Positions 50,155 to 59,870 of a stretch of DNA of 64,000 nt are shown piece by piece. How positions within the stretch are numbered: position 1 is the stretch's first letter; each line of letters begins with the position of its first letter. Source of the stretch: Acidobacteriota bacterium (lineage in GTDB: Bacteria > Acidobacteriota > UBA6911 > RPQK01 > JAJDTT01); the NCBI GenBank assembly GCA_028874215.1, contig JAPPLF010000034.1:1-64000 (forward strand), read 5' to 3'. The notes beneath the pieces were generated by a model, which saw only the letters and a list, made by a program, of their open reading frames with translations, was not told the DNA's origin and did not search any database. A program made the translations under genes and the position numbers.

Positions 50155-52280
50155 GTGCCGATTCCCAAGACCGCAACCGAGCCCTGGTCCCAAGACGGGT
50201 AATTGTGTTCTACATGCTCGTCCTGGCCTCGGTCGTGGGCCTGGTCGTCCGCCTGGTGGACCTCCAGGTCTTGAAGCGGGACCATTTCCGCCAACTGGCG
50301 CAGGCCCAGAGCGAGGGTCACGTCTACGTCAGGGTCAAACGTGGCGAAATTCTGGACCGGAATCTCCGGGAGCTGGCCGTAAGCGTCGAGAGCGGCTCGG
50401 TCGGGAGTCACCCCGGGCAGGTTCCGGAGCCAGGAAAGGCTGCCACGGCCCTGGCCCCGTTCCTGCCTTTGAGCCAGGAGGAGATCCGGGAGACGCTCGA
50501 TTCCAACACCGGCTTCACCTATCTGGCCAGAAAGATCCCTCCGCACCAGGTCACGACCATCAACGCGCTGAAGCTCAAGGGCATCCAGGTCGACTGGGAC
50601 GTGAAGCGAACCTATCCCCAATGGGAACTGGCGGCTCACGTCCTGGGTTTCGTCGGGGTGGAAAACGAAGGTCTGGGCGGGGTCGAGTACCTCTACGACG
50701 GAGTGATGCGCGGCGAGAAGACTCGCGTCAATCTGAAGGTGGACGGCCGGCGGCACGTCTACAACCGTGAAGCCTCGGGCACCGGTTCCGGAGGGAACAT
50801 CGTGGTCCTCAATCTGGACGAGTCCATCCAGTACTCGGTGGAACAGATCCTGGGGGATACGATACGCGAATGGAAAGCGTCGTCGGGATCGGCGATCGTC
50901 ATGGACGTTCACACCGGCGAAATCCTGGCCCTGGCCTCCCATCCCACCTACAACCCCAACGACTACACCAGTTACGGCCCCGAGGAAAAACGAAACCGCG
51001 CCATCCTCGACATCTATGAGCCAGGGTCGACCTTCAAGCTGGTGACGCTTTCGGCCGCCTTGGAGGAGGGGCTCGTCCAGTCGGGAGAACTGGTGGACTG
51101 CCGAGTCGGAACGGTGCGTCTGGGCCGCAAGGTCTACCGGGAAGCCAAGAGGAGCTACGGCACCCTCAGCTTCGAGGAGATTCTGGCCAAGTCGAGCAAT
51201 GTCGGCACCATCAAGATGGGACTTCGACTGGGTGAGGAAAAATTGTATTCCTTCATCCGGCGTTTCGGGTTCGGAAGCAAGACGGGAATCGAATTGCCGG
51301 GCGAACAGGTGGGACTGCTGGTTCCGCCCGAGCGCTGGTCCCGAATCTCCATCGGGGCTCTCTCCATCGGACAGGAGATTGGAGTCACGCCGATTCAGAT
51401 GGTGCGGGCTCTGGCGGTTTTCGGAAACGGAGGCTATCTGGTGAAGCCTCGCCTGGTCCGGCACATCCTCTCCGAGGATGGGAGGATACTGGAAGAGAGC
51501 CGGGTGGAACGTGAGAGGGTGCTGTCGGAGGAGACCGTCCGGACCATCAGGAACGCCATGGGCATGGTCGTGGAGCGGGGGACGGGACGCAGGGCCCAGC
51601 CGACCGGATACTCGGCCGGCGGAAAGACCGGCACCGCTCAGAAGTTCGTTGACGGCAGCTATTCGCGCACCCGCTTCGTAGCCTCGTTTGCGGGAATCGC
51701 CCCCCTCTCCAATCCCGTGCTGGCCGCGCTGGTCGTCATCGACGAGCCTCGAGTCCACCACTATGGCGGACTGGTGGCCGCTCCCGCCTTCCGCCGAATC
51801 ATGGAACGGGCTCTGGTCAGTCTCCATGTCCCTCAGGATCGACGGCTGCCGCAGCCGAACAAGCGGCTGGCCCGCCAACAGAAGAAGCGGCCGAACCGGC
51901 GGGTGGACCTGGCGGCGTCGCCGGCCGAGGAGCCGTGGACGCGGGATGGACTGGCCGCGGAATTGTCGAGCCTGATGGGAGACGGGAATCCGGACTCGGA
52001 TGGAGGTAAATCGGTGACGGTGGCAACCGGGACCTTTCCGCTCCCGGACCTGAGCGGTCTCAGCCTCCGGGAAGCACTCCGCAAGGCCGGCAGTCTCTCT
52101 CTGAGGTTGAGAGTGACCGGCAGTGGCGTGGTCGTGGCCCAGCATCCCAAACCCGGGACTCCGGTTTTCCCCGAATCCATGTGTCAGGTCCATTTGGACG
52201 GCACGGAAAGCTCCACCTATGAGACTCAGCAACTTGCTCTCGGCCGAAGGAGTCAGAGCGTTCGTGAGAGCCGTCGCTGA
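50151..52280 (+). CDS. ftsI: Septal transpeptidase with PASTA domain
   Basis: A 709-residue class B penicillin-binding protein. A membrane anchor (VIVFYMLVLASVVGLVVRLV) near 18-37 is followed by a dimerisation domain and the transpeptidase: catalytic Ser293 in PGSTFK, SSN at 348-350, and KTGT at 492-495. A C-terminal PASTA-like segment (LPDLSGLSLREALRKAGSL) is present. The last 20 residues are read from bases that also encode the start of murE in another frame, a 62-base overlap. Crosslinks septal peptidoglycan. Confidence 0.95.
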   Translation: MSADSQDRNRALVPRRVIVFYMLVLASVVGLVVRLVDLQVLKRDHFRQLAQAQSEGHVYVRVKRGEILDRNLRELAVSVESGSVGSHPGQVPEPGKAATALAPFLPLSQEEIRETLDSNTGFTYLARKIPPHQVTTINALKLKGIQVDWDVKRTYPQWELAAHVLGFVGVENEGLGGVEYLYDGVMRGEKTRVNLKVDGRRHVYNREASGTGSGGNIVVLNLDESIQYSVEQILGDTIREWKASSGSAIVMDVHTGEILALASHPTYNPNDYTSYGPEEKRNRAILDIYEPGSTFKLVTLSAALEEGLVQSGELVDCRVGTVRLGRKVYREAKRSYGTLSFEEILAKSSNVGTIKMGLRLGEEKLYSFIRRFGFGSKTGIELPGEQVGLLVPPERWSRISIGALSIGQEIGVTPIQMVRALAVFGNGGYLVKPRLVRHILSEDGRILEESRVERERVLSEETVRTIRNAMGMVVERGTGRRAQPTGYSAGGKTGTAQKFVDGSYSRTRFVASFAGIAPLSNPVLAALVVIDEPRVHHYGGLVAAPAFRRIMERALVSLHVPQDRRLPQPNKRLARQQKKRPNRRVDLAASPAEEPWTRDGLAAELSSLMGDGNPDSDGGKSVTVATGTFPLPDLSGLSLREALRKAGSLSLRLRVTGSGVVVAQHPKPGTPVFPESMCQVHLDGTESSTYETQQLALGRRSQSVRESRR

Positions 52281-53682
52281 GGCGGGCGACCCGGAGATCG
52301 AGTCCCTCGCTTACGACTCCCGGCAAGCGGAAACCGGAAGCCTTTTTTTCGCCATCCAAGGGTTCGAAAGCGACGGACATCTCTACCTGGATCAGGCAGT
52401 GAAACGGGGCGCGGTTGCCGTAGCCTCCCAACGGCCCGCTCCGGACGATTGCGGCTTTGCCTGGATCCAGGTGTCCCGTATCCGGCGCTTCATGGCCAGC
52501 GTCTCCGATCGTTTCTTCGGACAGCCTTCGGCCAGGCTGAGGCTGGTGGGCATTACCGGGACCAACGGGAAGACCACGACCGCGTTCCTGGTGCACTCCA
52601 TCATGAGCCAAGGGGAACCTTCTCTCGTTATGGGCACCCTGGGAGCCCGTCTCGACGGCAGGAATTGGGCCTCGGAGCGAACCACGCCGGAATCCGTGGA
52701 CATCCAATCCATTCTGAACCAGGCAGTCGAATCCGGCTGCGGCCGGGGCGTGATGGAGGTCTCCTCCCATTCCCTCGCCCTGGACCGGGTCTACGGCTGC
52801 CGCTTTCCGGTGGCCGTCTTCACGAATCTGACCCGGGACCACCTGGACTTTCATCACACTCGGGAGAACTACCTCCAGAGCAAGCGCCTCCTGTTCCGGT
52901 CCGATTACAACCCCGGTCTGGCCTGGTCGGTGATCAATCACGACGACCCGGCGAGCCGCCGGCTCGATCCGGAAGGCGAGGCCGTGACCTTCGGCATGAC
53001 ACCGGAAGCGCAGGTCCGCCCGATCACGCGGAAGACCACGGTTGACGGGACGCGGGTGGAGCTCGAGTGCCGGGGTCGCCGCCTGGCCTTGAGCAGTCCC
53101 CTGGTGGGAAACCACAACCTCTACAACATCATGGCGGCGGTGGCGGCCTGCCATGCATTGGGGATCGGAGACCGGCAGATCTGCGCGGGCATCTCCGGAC
53201 TCGACCGCGTCCCCGGCCGTTTCGAGAAGGTCGACGTGGACCGGGACTACACGGTGGTCGTGGACTACGCTCATACGCCGGACGCGCTGGAGAACGTGTT
53301 GCGCCTGGCCCGGGGCTTGACCTCGAACCGGGTGCTCTGCGTTTTCGGCTGCGGTGGAGACCGGGACGCGTCCAAGCGGCCGCGGATGGGCGAAATCGCC
53401 ACCCGCCGGTCCGACTGGACCATTTTGACCACGGACAACCCGCGGAGCGAGGATCCGGAGGCCATCCTCCAGCAGATCAGGGCAGGAATCCCTGCCGAAC
53501 GGGACAACTTCGAAACCATCGCCGATCGAAGGGAGGCCATCGGCCGCGTCGTGAAGCTGGCCGGGACCGGAGACATGGTCCTGGTGGCGGGCAAGGGACA
53601 GGAAACCTATCAGGAAATCCAGGGGACTCGAATCCCCTTCGACGATCGGGAAGTGGTGAGGGATTCGGTGTGTTTGGACTAG
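52219..53682 (+). CDS. murE: UDP-N-acetylmuramoyl-tripeptide synthetase, meso-DAP type
   Basis: A 487-residue Mur ligase. The ATP loop GITGTNGKTTT is near 110, and the DNPR motif at 406-409 specifies meso-diaminopimelate. EVSSHSLALDRV and NLTRDHLDFH are further standard blocks. It adds the third amino acid to UDP-MurNAc-L-Ala-D-Glu. ATG 52219 lies inside the ftsI end. Confidence 0.95.
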   Translation: MRLSNLLSAEGVRAFVRAVAEAGDPEIESLAYDSRQAETGSLFFAIQGFESDGHLYLDQAVKRGAVAVASQRPAPDDCGFAWIQVSRIRRFMASVSDRFFGQPSARLRLVGITGTNGKTTTAFLVHSIMSQGEPSLVMGTLGARLDGRNWASERTTPESVDIQSILNQAVESGCGRGVMEVSSHSLALDRVYGCRFPVAVFTNLTRDHLDFHHTRENYLQSKRLLFRSDYNPGLAWSVINHDDPASRRLDPEGEAVTFGMTPEAQVRPITRKTTVDGTRVELECRGRRLALSSPLVGNHNLYNIMAAVAACHALGIGDRQICAGISGLDRVPGRFEKVDVDRDYTVVVDYAHTPDALENVLRLARGLTSNRVLCVFGCGGDRDASKRPRMGEIATRRSDWTILTTDNPRSEDPEAILQQIRAGIPAERDNFETIADRREAIGRVVKLAGTGDMVLVAGKGQETYQEIQGTRIPFDDREVVRDSVCLD

Positions 53683-55094
53683 ATTTCCGGCAAGCGGCCC
53701 AGGTCATGGGCGCCCGAACCTGGGGCCGGGATCTGGGTCGGCAGGCGCGTCGGCCTCTGCCCCGGGTCGTCATCGACAGCCGGCAGGTGAAGCCGGGCGA
53801 TTGCTTCTTCGCCATCAAGGGGGATCGCCTGGACGGGCACGATTTCCTGGAGGCCGCCATGGAGCGCGGAGCGGCGGTGGGGGTTTGTTCCCGCACGCCG
53901 AACCTGGATGCCGGCGCCTATGAAGACCGGATCTTCCTCCGCGTCGCCGACACCACACTGGCGCTGCAGGAACTGGCTGCCGAACTCCGCAGACGGTGGG
54001 GCCGGAGTCTGGTGGGCGTGACCGGCAGCATGGGGAAGACCACGACCCGCACTTTCACCACCCGGCTGCTCGAATCCGGCCACCAGGTTCTTCAGTCTCC
54101 CGCCAACTTCAACAACGCCTTCGGAGTGCCCCTTTCCCTTCTCCTGTTGGAGGAACGGCATGACCTGGCGGTGCTGGAACTGGGCATGAACCATGCCGGC
54201 GAGATCCGGCGTCTGGCCCGGATCTGCCGTCCCGATCTCGCCGTCATCACCAATGTGGCGCCGGTGCATCTCGAATTTTTCTCCAGTGTCGACGAGATCG
54301 CTCGAGCCAAGGGCGAGATCCTGGAGGACATGGCGCCGGCGGGGGTCTTCGTCTACAACGCCGACGACCGCCGGGTGGCGGACCTTGCTTCCGCCTTCCA
54401 TGGGCGCAGCGTCTCCTTCTCGCTGGAGAGGAAAGCGGACGTCCAGGTCACGGACGTCCGGGTGGTCGACTCGAACAGCACCCGGTTCATCCTCCGGGCC
54501 GGATGGGGAGAGTCCTCCTGCCGGGTGTCCTTCGTCGGCCGCCATCATCTCTACAACCTGGCTGCGGCCGTGGCTGCGGCCCGGACCCTGGGTTTGAGCC
54601 GTGAACAGATCGAAGGGGCGATTCCCAGCCTGTCGCCGCTGCCCATGCGAGGGAAGATCCGGGGGTTGGAGATGTCCGGTTCCCGGCGGATCAGGATCTT
54701 GGACGACTCCTACAACTCGAACCCGCAAGCCGTACGGATGGTGTTGGAGGCCGTGGGAAAGTCGGCCGGCGCCGGCCGCCGGATCGTCGCTCTGGGAGAG
54801 ATGCTGGAGTTGGGTCCCGAGAGCGCGGTCTGGCATCGCCGGGTCGGAAGGATGGCGGCCCGCATCGAGCCTCATCTCCTGGCGGCGGTGGGCGCGGGAG
54901 CCCGGCCGGTTCTGGATGGAGCTCGCGAGGCGGGTTTGGCAGACGGCAGGACCCTCTACTTCGGGACTTCGGAAGAGGCGGCAGAGTACTTGGCCGGCTT
55001 CATTTGCAGCGGCGACTTCCTCTTGATCAAGGGGTCTCGCGGAGTCGGAATGGAACGCATCGCCGCACTTCTGGAAAAGGGGAAGGGCTCTTGA
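53670..55094 (+). CDS. murF: UDP-N-acetylmuramoyl-tripeptide-D-alanyl-D-alanine ligase
   Basis: A 474-residue Mur ligase. The start is set at GTG 53670 with GAGGGA six bases upstream. The ATP loop VGVTGSMGKTTTRTF is near 118, with ELGMNHAGEI, LDDSYNSNP and GEMLELGP matching the family. It joins D-Ala-D-Ala to the tripeptide. It overlaps murE by 13 bases, and its stop overlaps mraY by four. Confidence 0.95.
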   Translation: MFGLDFRQAAQVMGARTWGRDLGRQARRPLPRVVIDSRQVKPGDCFFAIKGDRLDGHDFLEAAMERGAAVGVCSRTPNLDAGAYEDRIFLRVADTTLALQELAAELRRRWGRSLVGVTGSMGKTTTRTFTTRLLESGHQVLQSPANFNNAFGVPLSLLLLEERHDLAVLELGMNHAGEIRRLARICRPDLAVITNVAPVHLEFFSSVDEIARAKGEILEDMAPAGVFVYNADDRRVADLASAFHGRSVSFSLERKADVQVTDVRVVDSNSTRFILRAGWGESSCRVSFVGRHHLYNLAAAVAAARTLGLSREQIEGAIPSLSPLPMRGKIRGLEMSGSRRIRILDDSYNSNPQAVRMVLEAVGKSAGAGRRIVALGEMLELGPESAVWHRRVGRMAARIEPHLLAAVGAGARPVLDGAREAGLADGRTLYFGTSEEAAEYLAGFICSGDFLLIKGSRGVGMERIAALLEKGKGS

Positions 55095-56203
55095 TCTATC
55101 ACCTGTTGTACGCTCTTCACGACCAGTTCTCGGTCCTGAACGTACTCCGCTATATTACGTTTCGCACCGCCTACGCCACCCTCACGGCTCTGGCCTTGAG
55201 CCTGATTCTGGGTCCCTGGCTCATCGCCAAGCTCAGGGACTATCAGATCGGTCAGTTCATCCGGGAAGACGGTCCCGAACATCACCTTCAAAAGGCCGGC
55301 ACCCCCACCATGGGCGGAGTGCTCATCGTCGTCAGCATCGTACTGCCCACCCTTTTGTGGGCTGATCTGGGAAACCTTTACGTCTGGATCGCCGTCGCTT
55401 CCCTGATCCTGTTCGGTGCTGTGGGCCTGGCCGACGACTACCTCAAGGTCTCCAGGAAGAACTCGACCGGCCTGCGGCCGCGGCGCAAAATCCTGTTCCA
55501 GGTGCTGATCGCCCTGGGCATCGGGCTGACTCTCGTGGCGCTCCACTACCAGGGGCTCTACAGCATTCAGTTGAGCGTCCCCTTCTTCAAGCGTTTCACG
55601 CCGGAACTGGATCTGGTGGTGCTGGGGGTCTCGACCTTCATTCCCCTGATCGTGTTCACGGCTCTGGTCATCGTGGGAAGCAGCAACGCCGTGAACCTGA
55701 CGGACGGCCTGGATGGACTGGCCAGCGGCCTGATGGTGATTGCGGCTTCGGCCCTGACGGTTCTGGCTTACGTGACCAGCCACGCCACTTTCGCCACTTA
55801 TCTGGGGCTGATCAAGAACACCTACGCCAGCGAGCTCTCCATCTTCTGCGGAGCCATGGTGGGAGCCAGCCTGGGGTTTCTCTGGTACAACTCCCACCCC
55901 GCCGAGATCTTCATGGGAGATGTCGGGTCCATGTCTCTGGGTGGCGCCATCGCCACCGTGGCGGTGCTCATCAAGCAGGAACTCCTGCTGTTGTCCATCG
56001 GGGGCATCTTCGTCCTGGAGGCCCTGTCGGTCATCTTCCAGGTCCTTTACTTCAAGGCCACCGGGAAGCGCATTCTGCGAATGGCCCCCCTGCACCACCA
56101 CTTCGAGCTGCTGGGCTGGGACGAGCCCAAAGTGGTGGTGCGTTTCTGGGTGCTGGGCCTGCTGTTCGCACTCTTCAGCCTGACCACGCTGAAGATCAGG
56201 TAG
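55091..56203 (+). CDS. mraY: Phospho-N-acetylmuramoyl-pentapeptide-transferase
   Basis: A 370-residue polytopic enzyme making lipid I. GTPTMGGVLI, GLADDYLKV (Asp-Asp), SNAVNLTDGLDGLA and EIFMGDVGSMSLGG with LHHHFELLGW are all standard. About ten transmembrane helices. The start is a TTG overlapping the murF stop by four bases. Confidence 0.95.
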   Translation: MIYHLLYALHDQFSVLNVLRYITFRTAYATLTALALSLILGPWLIAKLRDYQIGQFIREDGPEHHLQKAGTPTMGGVLIVVSIVLPTLLWADLGNLYVWIAVASLILFGAVGLADDYLKVSRKNSTGLRPRRKILFQVLIALGIGLTLVALHYQGLYSIQLSVPFFKRFTPELDLVVLGVSTFIPLIVFTALVIVGSSNAVNLTDGLDGLASGLMVIAASALTVLAYVTSHATFATYLGLIKNTYASELSIFCGAMVGASLGFLWYNSHPAEIFMGDVGSMSLGGAIATVAVLIKQELLLLSIGGIFVLEALSVIFQVLYFKATGKRILRMAPLHHHFELLGWDEPKVVVRFWVLGLLFALFSLTTLKIR

Positions 56204-56224
56204 AAGGGGGGCGAGGGTTTGGCG

Positions 56225-57583
56225 ATGAAGTTGTCGGGTCGAAACATCCTGGTGGTCGGACTGGCCCGGACCGGCCTGGCCGCGGCCAACTTCCTGATTG
56301 CGAAGGGGGCCCGCGTCAGCGTCACGGATCTTCGCACGAGGAATGATCTGAATGACCAGATCGCAAGGCTCCAGGGGAAGGTTCGGTTGGTCCTGGGACG
56401 TCACCGGGAAGCGGATTTCACCGGAGCCGACATGATCGTATTGAGCCCCGGGGTGCCGTCCGGGATCCCTCCGCTGGTGCGGGCCCGGGAGCGGGGAATA
56501 CCGGTCTGGAGCGAGATCGAGCTGGCTTGCCGTTTCCTGAAGGGCACGCTCATCGGGGTCACGGGAACCAACGGCAAGACCACCACGACCACACTGATCG
56601 GCGAGATGCTGGCCGCGGGCCGGCGGCCCCATGTCGTGGCGGGCAACATCGGAGTCCCCCTGCTGGAGAAGCTGGAGGACGCCAATGACGAAACGGTCTG
56701 GGTCGTGGAGCTCTCATCCTTTCAACTGGAGACGACCCGGACGCTGCACTGCCGGGTGGCCGTCGTCCTCAACGTAACTCCGGACCATCTGGATCGTCAC
56801 GCGAGCTTCGAAGACTACTGGCAGGCGAAGCGCCGCATTCTGCTCAACCAGGAAGCGTCGGATTTCGCCGTGTTCAACCGGGACGAACCCAATTCCAGGC
56901 GCATGGCCGACGGCGCCGAGGCACGTTCCCTCTTCTTCAGCCGGTCGGAACGGTGCGCGGGCGCTTTTTCCCGGGACGGAAAGATCTGGATTCAGGTGGA
57001 CGGCGAGCCGCACCAGGTGATGGACCGGAGCCAGGTCCGGCTCAAAGGGGAACACAATCTGGAAAACGTTCTGGCCGGCGCGGCCGCCGGCTTCATGGTG
57101 GGCGTCGAACCCGAAGCGATCGCCCGTGCCTGCCGCCGCTTCGCCGGCGTGGAGCACCGCCTGGAATGGATCCGGGACCTGGAGGGCGTCTCCTTCTACA
57201 ACGATTCCAAAGCCACCAACGTGGAATCGGCCGCCAAAGCCATGGAAGCCCTGGAGCAGCCCCTGGTCGCCATCATGGGGGGGACCAACAAAGGGTCCGA
57301 CTTCCGGGTGCTGAGGCCGCTGGTCAAGAGGAAGGTCCGGCACCTGGTCCTTTTGGGAGAGGCCAAGGACAGTCTCGTGGAGGGGCTGCGCGGAACCGCC
57401 CCGGTGAGCGAGGTAGGAGGGTTTGAGGAAGCGGTTCGCCGGGCATTCGTCGTGGCGGTGCCCGGAGACGCGGTGCTGCTGGCCCCGGCCTGCGCCAGTT
57501 TCGACATGTTCCGCAACTATGAGGAACGGGGCAGAACCTTCAAGGATCTGGTTTCACGGTTGACCGGAGGTGAGTGGCAGTGA
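56225..57583 (+). CDS. murD: UDP-N-acetylmuramoylalanine-D-glutamate ligase
   Basis: A 452-residue Mur ligase with a Rossmann start VVGLARTGLAAANF, ATP loop GVTGTNGKTTTTT near 110, ELSSFQLE, LNVTPDHLDRH, and NDSKATN and GGTNKGSDF. GAGGG is nine bases before the ATG. It adds D-Glu to UDP-MurNAc-L-Ala. Its stop overlaps the ftsW GTG by four bases. Confidence 0.95.
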   Translation: MKLSGRNILVVGLARTGLAAANFLIAKGARVSVTDLRTRNDLNDQIARLQGKVRLVLGRHREADFTGADMIVLSPGVPSGIPPLVRARERGIPVWSEIELACRFLKGTLIGVTGTNGKTTTTTLIGEMLAAGRRPHVVAGNIGVPLLEKLEDANDETVWVVELSSFQLETTRTLHCRVAVVLNVTPDHLDRHASFEDYWQAKRRILLNQEASDFAVFNRDEPNSRRMADGAEARSLFFSRSERCAGAFSRDGKIWIQVDGEPHQVMDRSQVRLKGEHNLENVLAGAAAGFMVGVEPEAIARACRRFAGVEHRLEWIRDLEGVSFYNDSKATNVESAAKAMEALEQPLVAIMGGTNKGSDFRVLRPLVKRKVRHLVLLGEAKDSLVEGLRGTAPVSEVGGFEEAVRRAFVVAVPGDAVLLAPACASFDMFRNYEERGRTFKDLVSRLTGGEWQ

Positions 57584-58710
57584 CCCGACGAACGACGTAC
57601 GACCCTGTGATTCTGTTGGTCCTCCTGGTTCTGGTGGGCTTCGGCCTGGTCATGGCCTTCAGCGCCTCCGGAATGGTGTCGCTGGACCGGTACGGCGTTT
57701 CCACCCGTATTTTCCAAAGGCAGCTGGTGAGTGTCGGTATCGGCCTGGTGGTCTTCTGGATCGCGGCGCATTGGGACTATCGGCGATATGCGACTCCCGC
57801 ATTCATCTATCCGGCGCTGGCCGCCACCGTGATTCTCCTGGTTCTTCCCTTGGTGCTACCCACCGGTCAGGATGTCCGGCGCTGGATTCCGGTCGGTCCC
57901 ACGAGGTTCCAACCCTCGGAACTGGCCAAGCTCGGGGTCGTGGTTTTCGCGGCCTACTACCTCACCCGATACCGCTCGAGCCTCCAGTCGTTGGCCGTGT
58001 TGGCGCCGTTGCTGGGGATTGTGGGGCTGGTCCTGGCTCTGATCGTGGTCGAGCCCGATCTGGGGACCGCCTGCGCCATCGCGCTCACGGTGGGAACGGT
58101 GCTCTTCCTGGCCGGCGTTCGCCTGATCTACCTGATCGGCCTCGCCGGCTTGAGTATTCCTGTCGTCCTGGCCCTCATTTTTAGCGCTTCCTACCGCAAG
58201 GACCGGATTCTGGCCTTCCTGAATCCGGACGTCGACCCCTCCGGCATCGGATACCAGATTCGCCAGAGCCTCATCGCCGTGGGCTCCGGCGGATGGACCG
58301 GACTGGGTCTGACCCAGAGCAAGCAGAAGCTCCATTTTCTGCCCGAGTCCCACACCGATTTCGTCTTCGCCGTCGTGGGGGAGGAGCTTGGATTGCTGGG
58401 TTCGCTCGTCATGGTGGCGCTCTTTGTTCTGCTCTTCTGGCGAGGAGTGCGGATCGCTTTCCGGGCCGACACCGATTTCGGCTCTCTGCTGGCCATGGGG
58501 ATCGTGTGCATGGTGGTCCTGCAAGGCATGTTCAACATGTGCGTCGTGGTCAGCCTGCTGCCCACCAAGGGAATTCCGCTCCCGTTCGTCTCGGTCGGCG
58601 GATCCTCCATGTTGGCCATGATGGCCGGCATGGGCATCCTGCTGAACATTTCCCGCCGCTGCCGGACCGACCGGGAGGAGGCCGTTCCCCGGGACCGGGG
58701 GTTCCAGTGA
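57580..58710 (+). CDS. ftsW: Septal peptidoglycan glycosyltransferase, SEDS family
   Basis: A 376-residue SEDS protein with about ten helices. FQPSELAKLGVVVFAAYYL, IVVEPDLGTACA (catalytic Asp region), GSGGWTGLGLTQSKQKLHFL and PESHTDFVFAVVGEELG are typical, ending KGIPLPFVSVGGSS. GGAGG is nine bases before the GTG at 57580. It polymerises glycan with FtsI. Its end overlaps murG by four bases. Confidence 0.95.
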   Translation: MTRRTTYDPVILLVLLVLVGFGLVMAFSASGMVSLDRYGVSTRIFQRQLVSVGIGLVVFWIAAHWDYRRYATPAFIYPALAATVILLVLPLVLPTGQDVRRWIPVGPTRFQPSELAKLGVVVFAAYYLTRYRSSLQSLAVLAPLLGIVGLVLALIVVEPDLGTACAIALTVGTVLFLAGVRLIYLIGLAGLSIPVVLALIFSASYRKDRILAFLNPDVDPSGIGYQIRQSLIAVGSGGWTGLGLTQSKQKLHFLPESHTDFVFAVVGEELGLLGSLVMVALFVLLFWRGVRIAFRADTDFGSLLAMGIVCMVVLQGMFNMCVVVSLLPTKGIPLPFVSVGGSSMLAMMAGMGILLNISRRCRTDREEAVPRDRGFQ

Positions 58711-59816
58711 TCGAGCGAGGGTTGCTTTTTGCCGGAGGAGGCACCGGAGGTCATGTCTACATGGCGGTGGCGGTCATCCAGCGCCTGCGGGAGTTGGGGT
58801 CGAGTCCTGAGATTCTCTTCGTGGGAACCCGCCGGGGAATCGAAAATCGAATTCTGCCGGATATGGACGTGACGGTGGAGAGGATTTCATTGGGAGGACT
58901 CAAACGAACCGGTCTCCTGAAGGCGTTTCAAACCTTGCTGCAACTTCCGGCGGCGCTGCTCCGGGCCGCGGGAATCCTCCGCCGCTTTCGGCCCGCGGCC
59001 GTGGTGGGGCTGGGAGGCTATTCCTCCGGGCCCGTGGTCCTCGTGGCGTCCTGGATGCGAATCCCGTGTCTCGTGATCGAACCCAACGTTCACCCGGGTC
59101 TCGCCAACCGGCTATTGGCTCCCTGGGTGGACAGGGTTGCGGTGGCGTTCGAAGAAACAGCCGGACGCTTTGGACCGAAGGCCGAGTTGACCGGAATCCC
59201 GGTTCGACCCCAATTCCACCGGGACCGTAAACGTCCGAACGCGGGTGGGCCCCTCAGGGTGTTGATCTTCGGAGGGAGTCAAGGAAGCGTCGCCATCAAT
59301 CGTCTGGTTTGCGAGGCACTGGAAGAGCTCTCGCCCGGCCGCATCCGGCTGATCCACCAGACGGGGCCCCGGGACCGCAGCCGGGTGGAAGAGCGTTACC
59401 GGAAGTTGGGCTTTTTCGGCGCGGTTCTGGAGTACATCCACGATATGCCGGATCGGCTGCACTGGGCCGATCTGGTGATCTGCCGGGCCGGAGCCTTGAC
59501 CCTGGCCGAAGTCGCGGCGGCGGGAAAGGCCTCAATCCTGATTCCGTATCCCCATGCGGCCGATGACCACCAGCGGACCAACGCCCAAGCCCTGGTTCGC
59601 CGGGGCGCCGCCCTGATTCTGGAGGAAGGGGAGGGGGCGGGACCCGCACTTGCCCGGATGATTCGCGATTTGGACCGTGACCGTCTTCAACTCGGGGCTC
59701 TGGCCGAAGCCAGTGGAAATCTGGGCGACCCCCGGAATTGCGACCGGATCATCCAGGTGCTCGTGAAACTGGTCGACATGGAGAGGAGTGGACCGAATCG
59801 AAACCGGACACCGTAG
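58707..59816 (+). CDS. murG: UDP-GlcNAc-undecaprenyl-PP-MurNAc-pentapeptide transferase
   Basis: A 369-residue GT28 enzyme forming lipid II. FAGGGTGGHVY near 10, GLGGYSSGPVV, EPNVHPGLANRLL, IFGGSQGS and CRAGALTLAEVAAAGKASIL are standard. GTG 58707 overlaps the ftsW stop by four bases. Confidence 0.95.
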   Translation: MIERGLLFAGGGTGGHVYMAVAVIQRLRELGSSPEILFVGTRRGIENRILPDMDVTVERISLGGLKRTGLLKAFQTLLQLPAALLRAAGILRRFRPAAVVGLGGYSSGPVVLVASWMRIPCLVIEPNVHPGLANRLLAPWVDRVAVAFEETAGRFGPKAELTGIPVRPQFHRDRKRPNAGGPLRVLIFGGSQGSVAINRLVCEALEELSPGRIRLIHQTGPRDRSRVEERYRKLGFFGAVLEYIHDMPDRLHWADLVICRAGALTLAEVAAAGKASILIPYPHAADDHQRTNAQALVRRGAALILEEGEGAGPALARMIRDLDRDRLQLGALAEASGNLGDPRNCDRIIQVLVKLVDMERSGPNRNRTP

Positions 59817-59870
59817 GGGCGCCCCGCGCAGGTGCGCTCCTGGGGCCGAACGACGCCGGAGAAGATGCGA

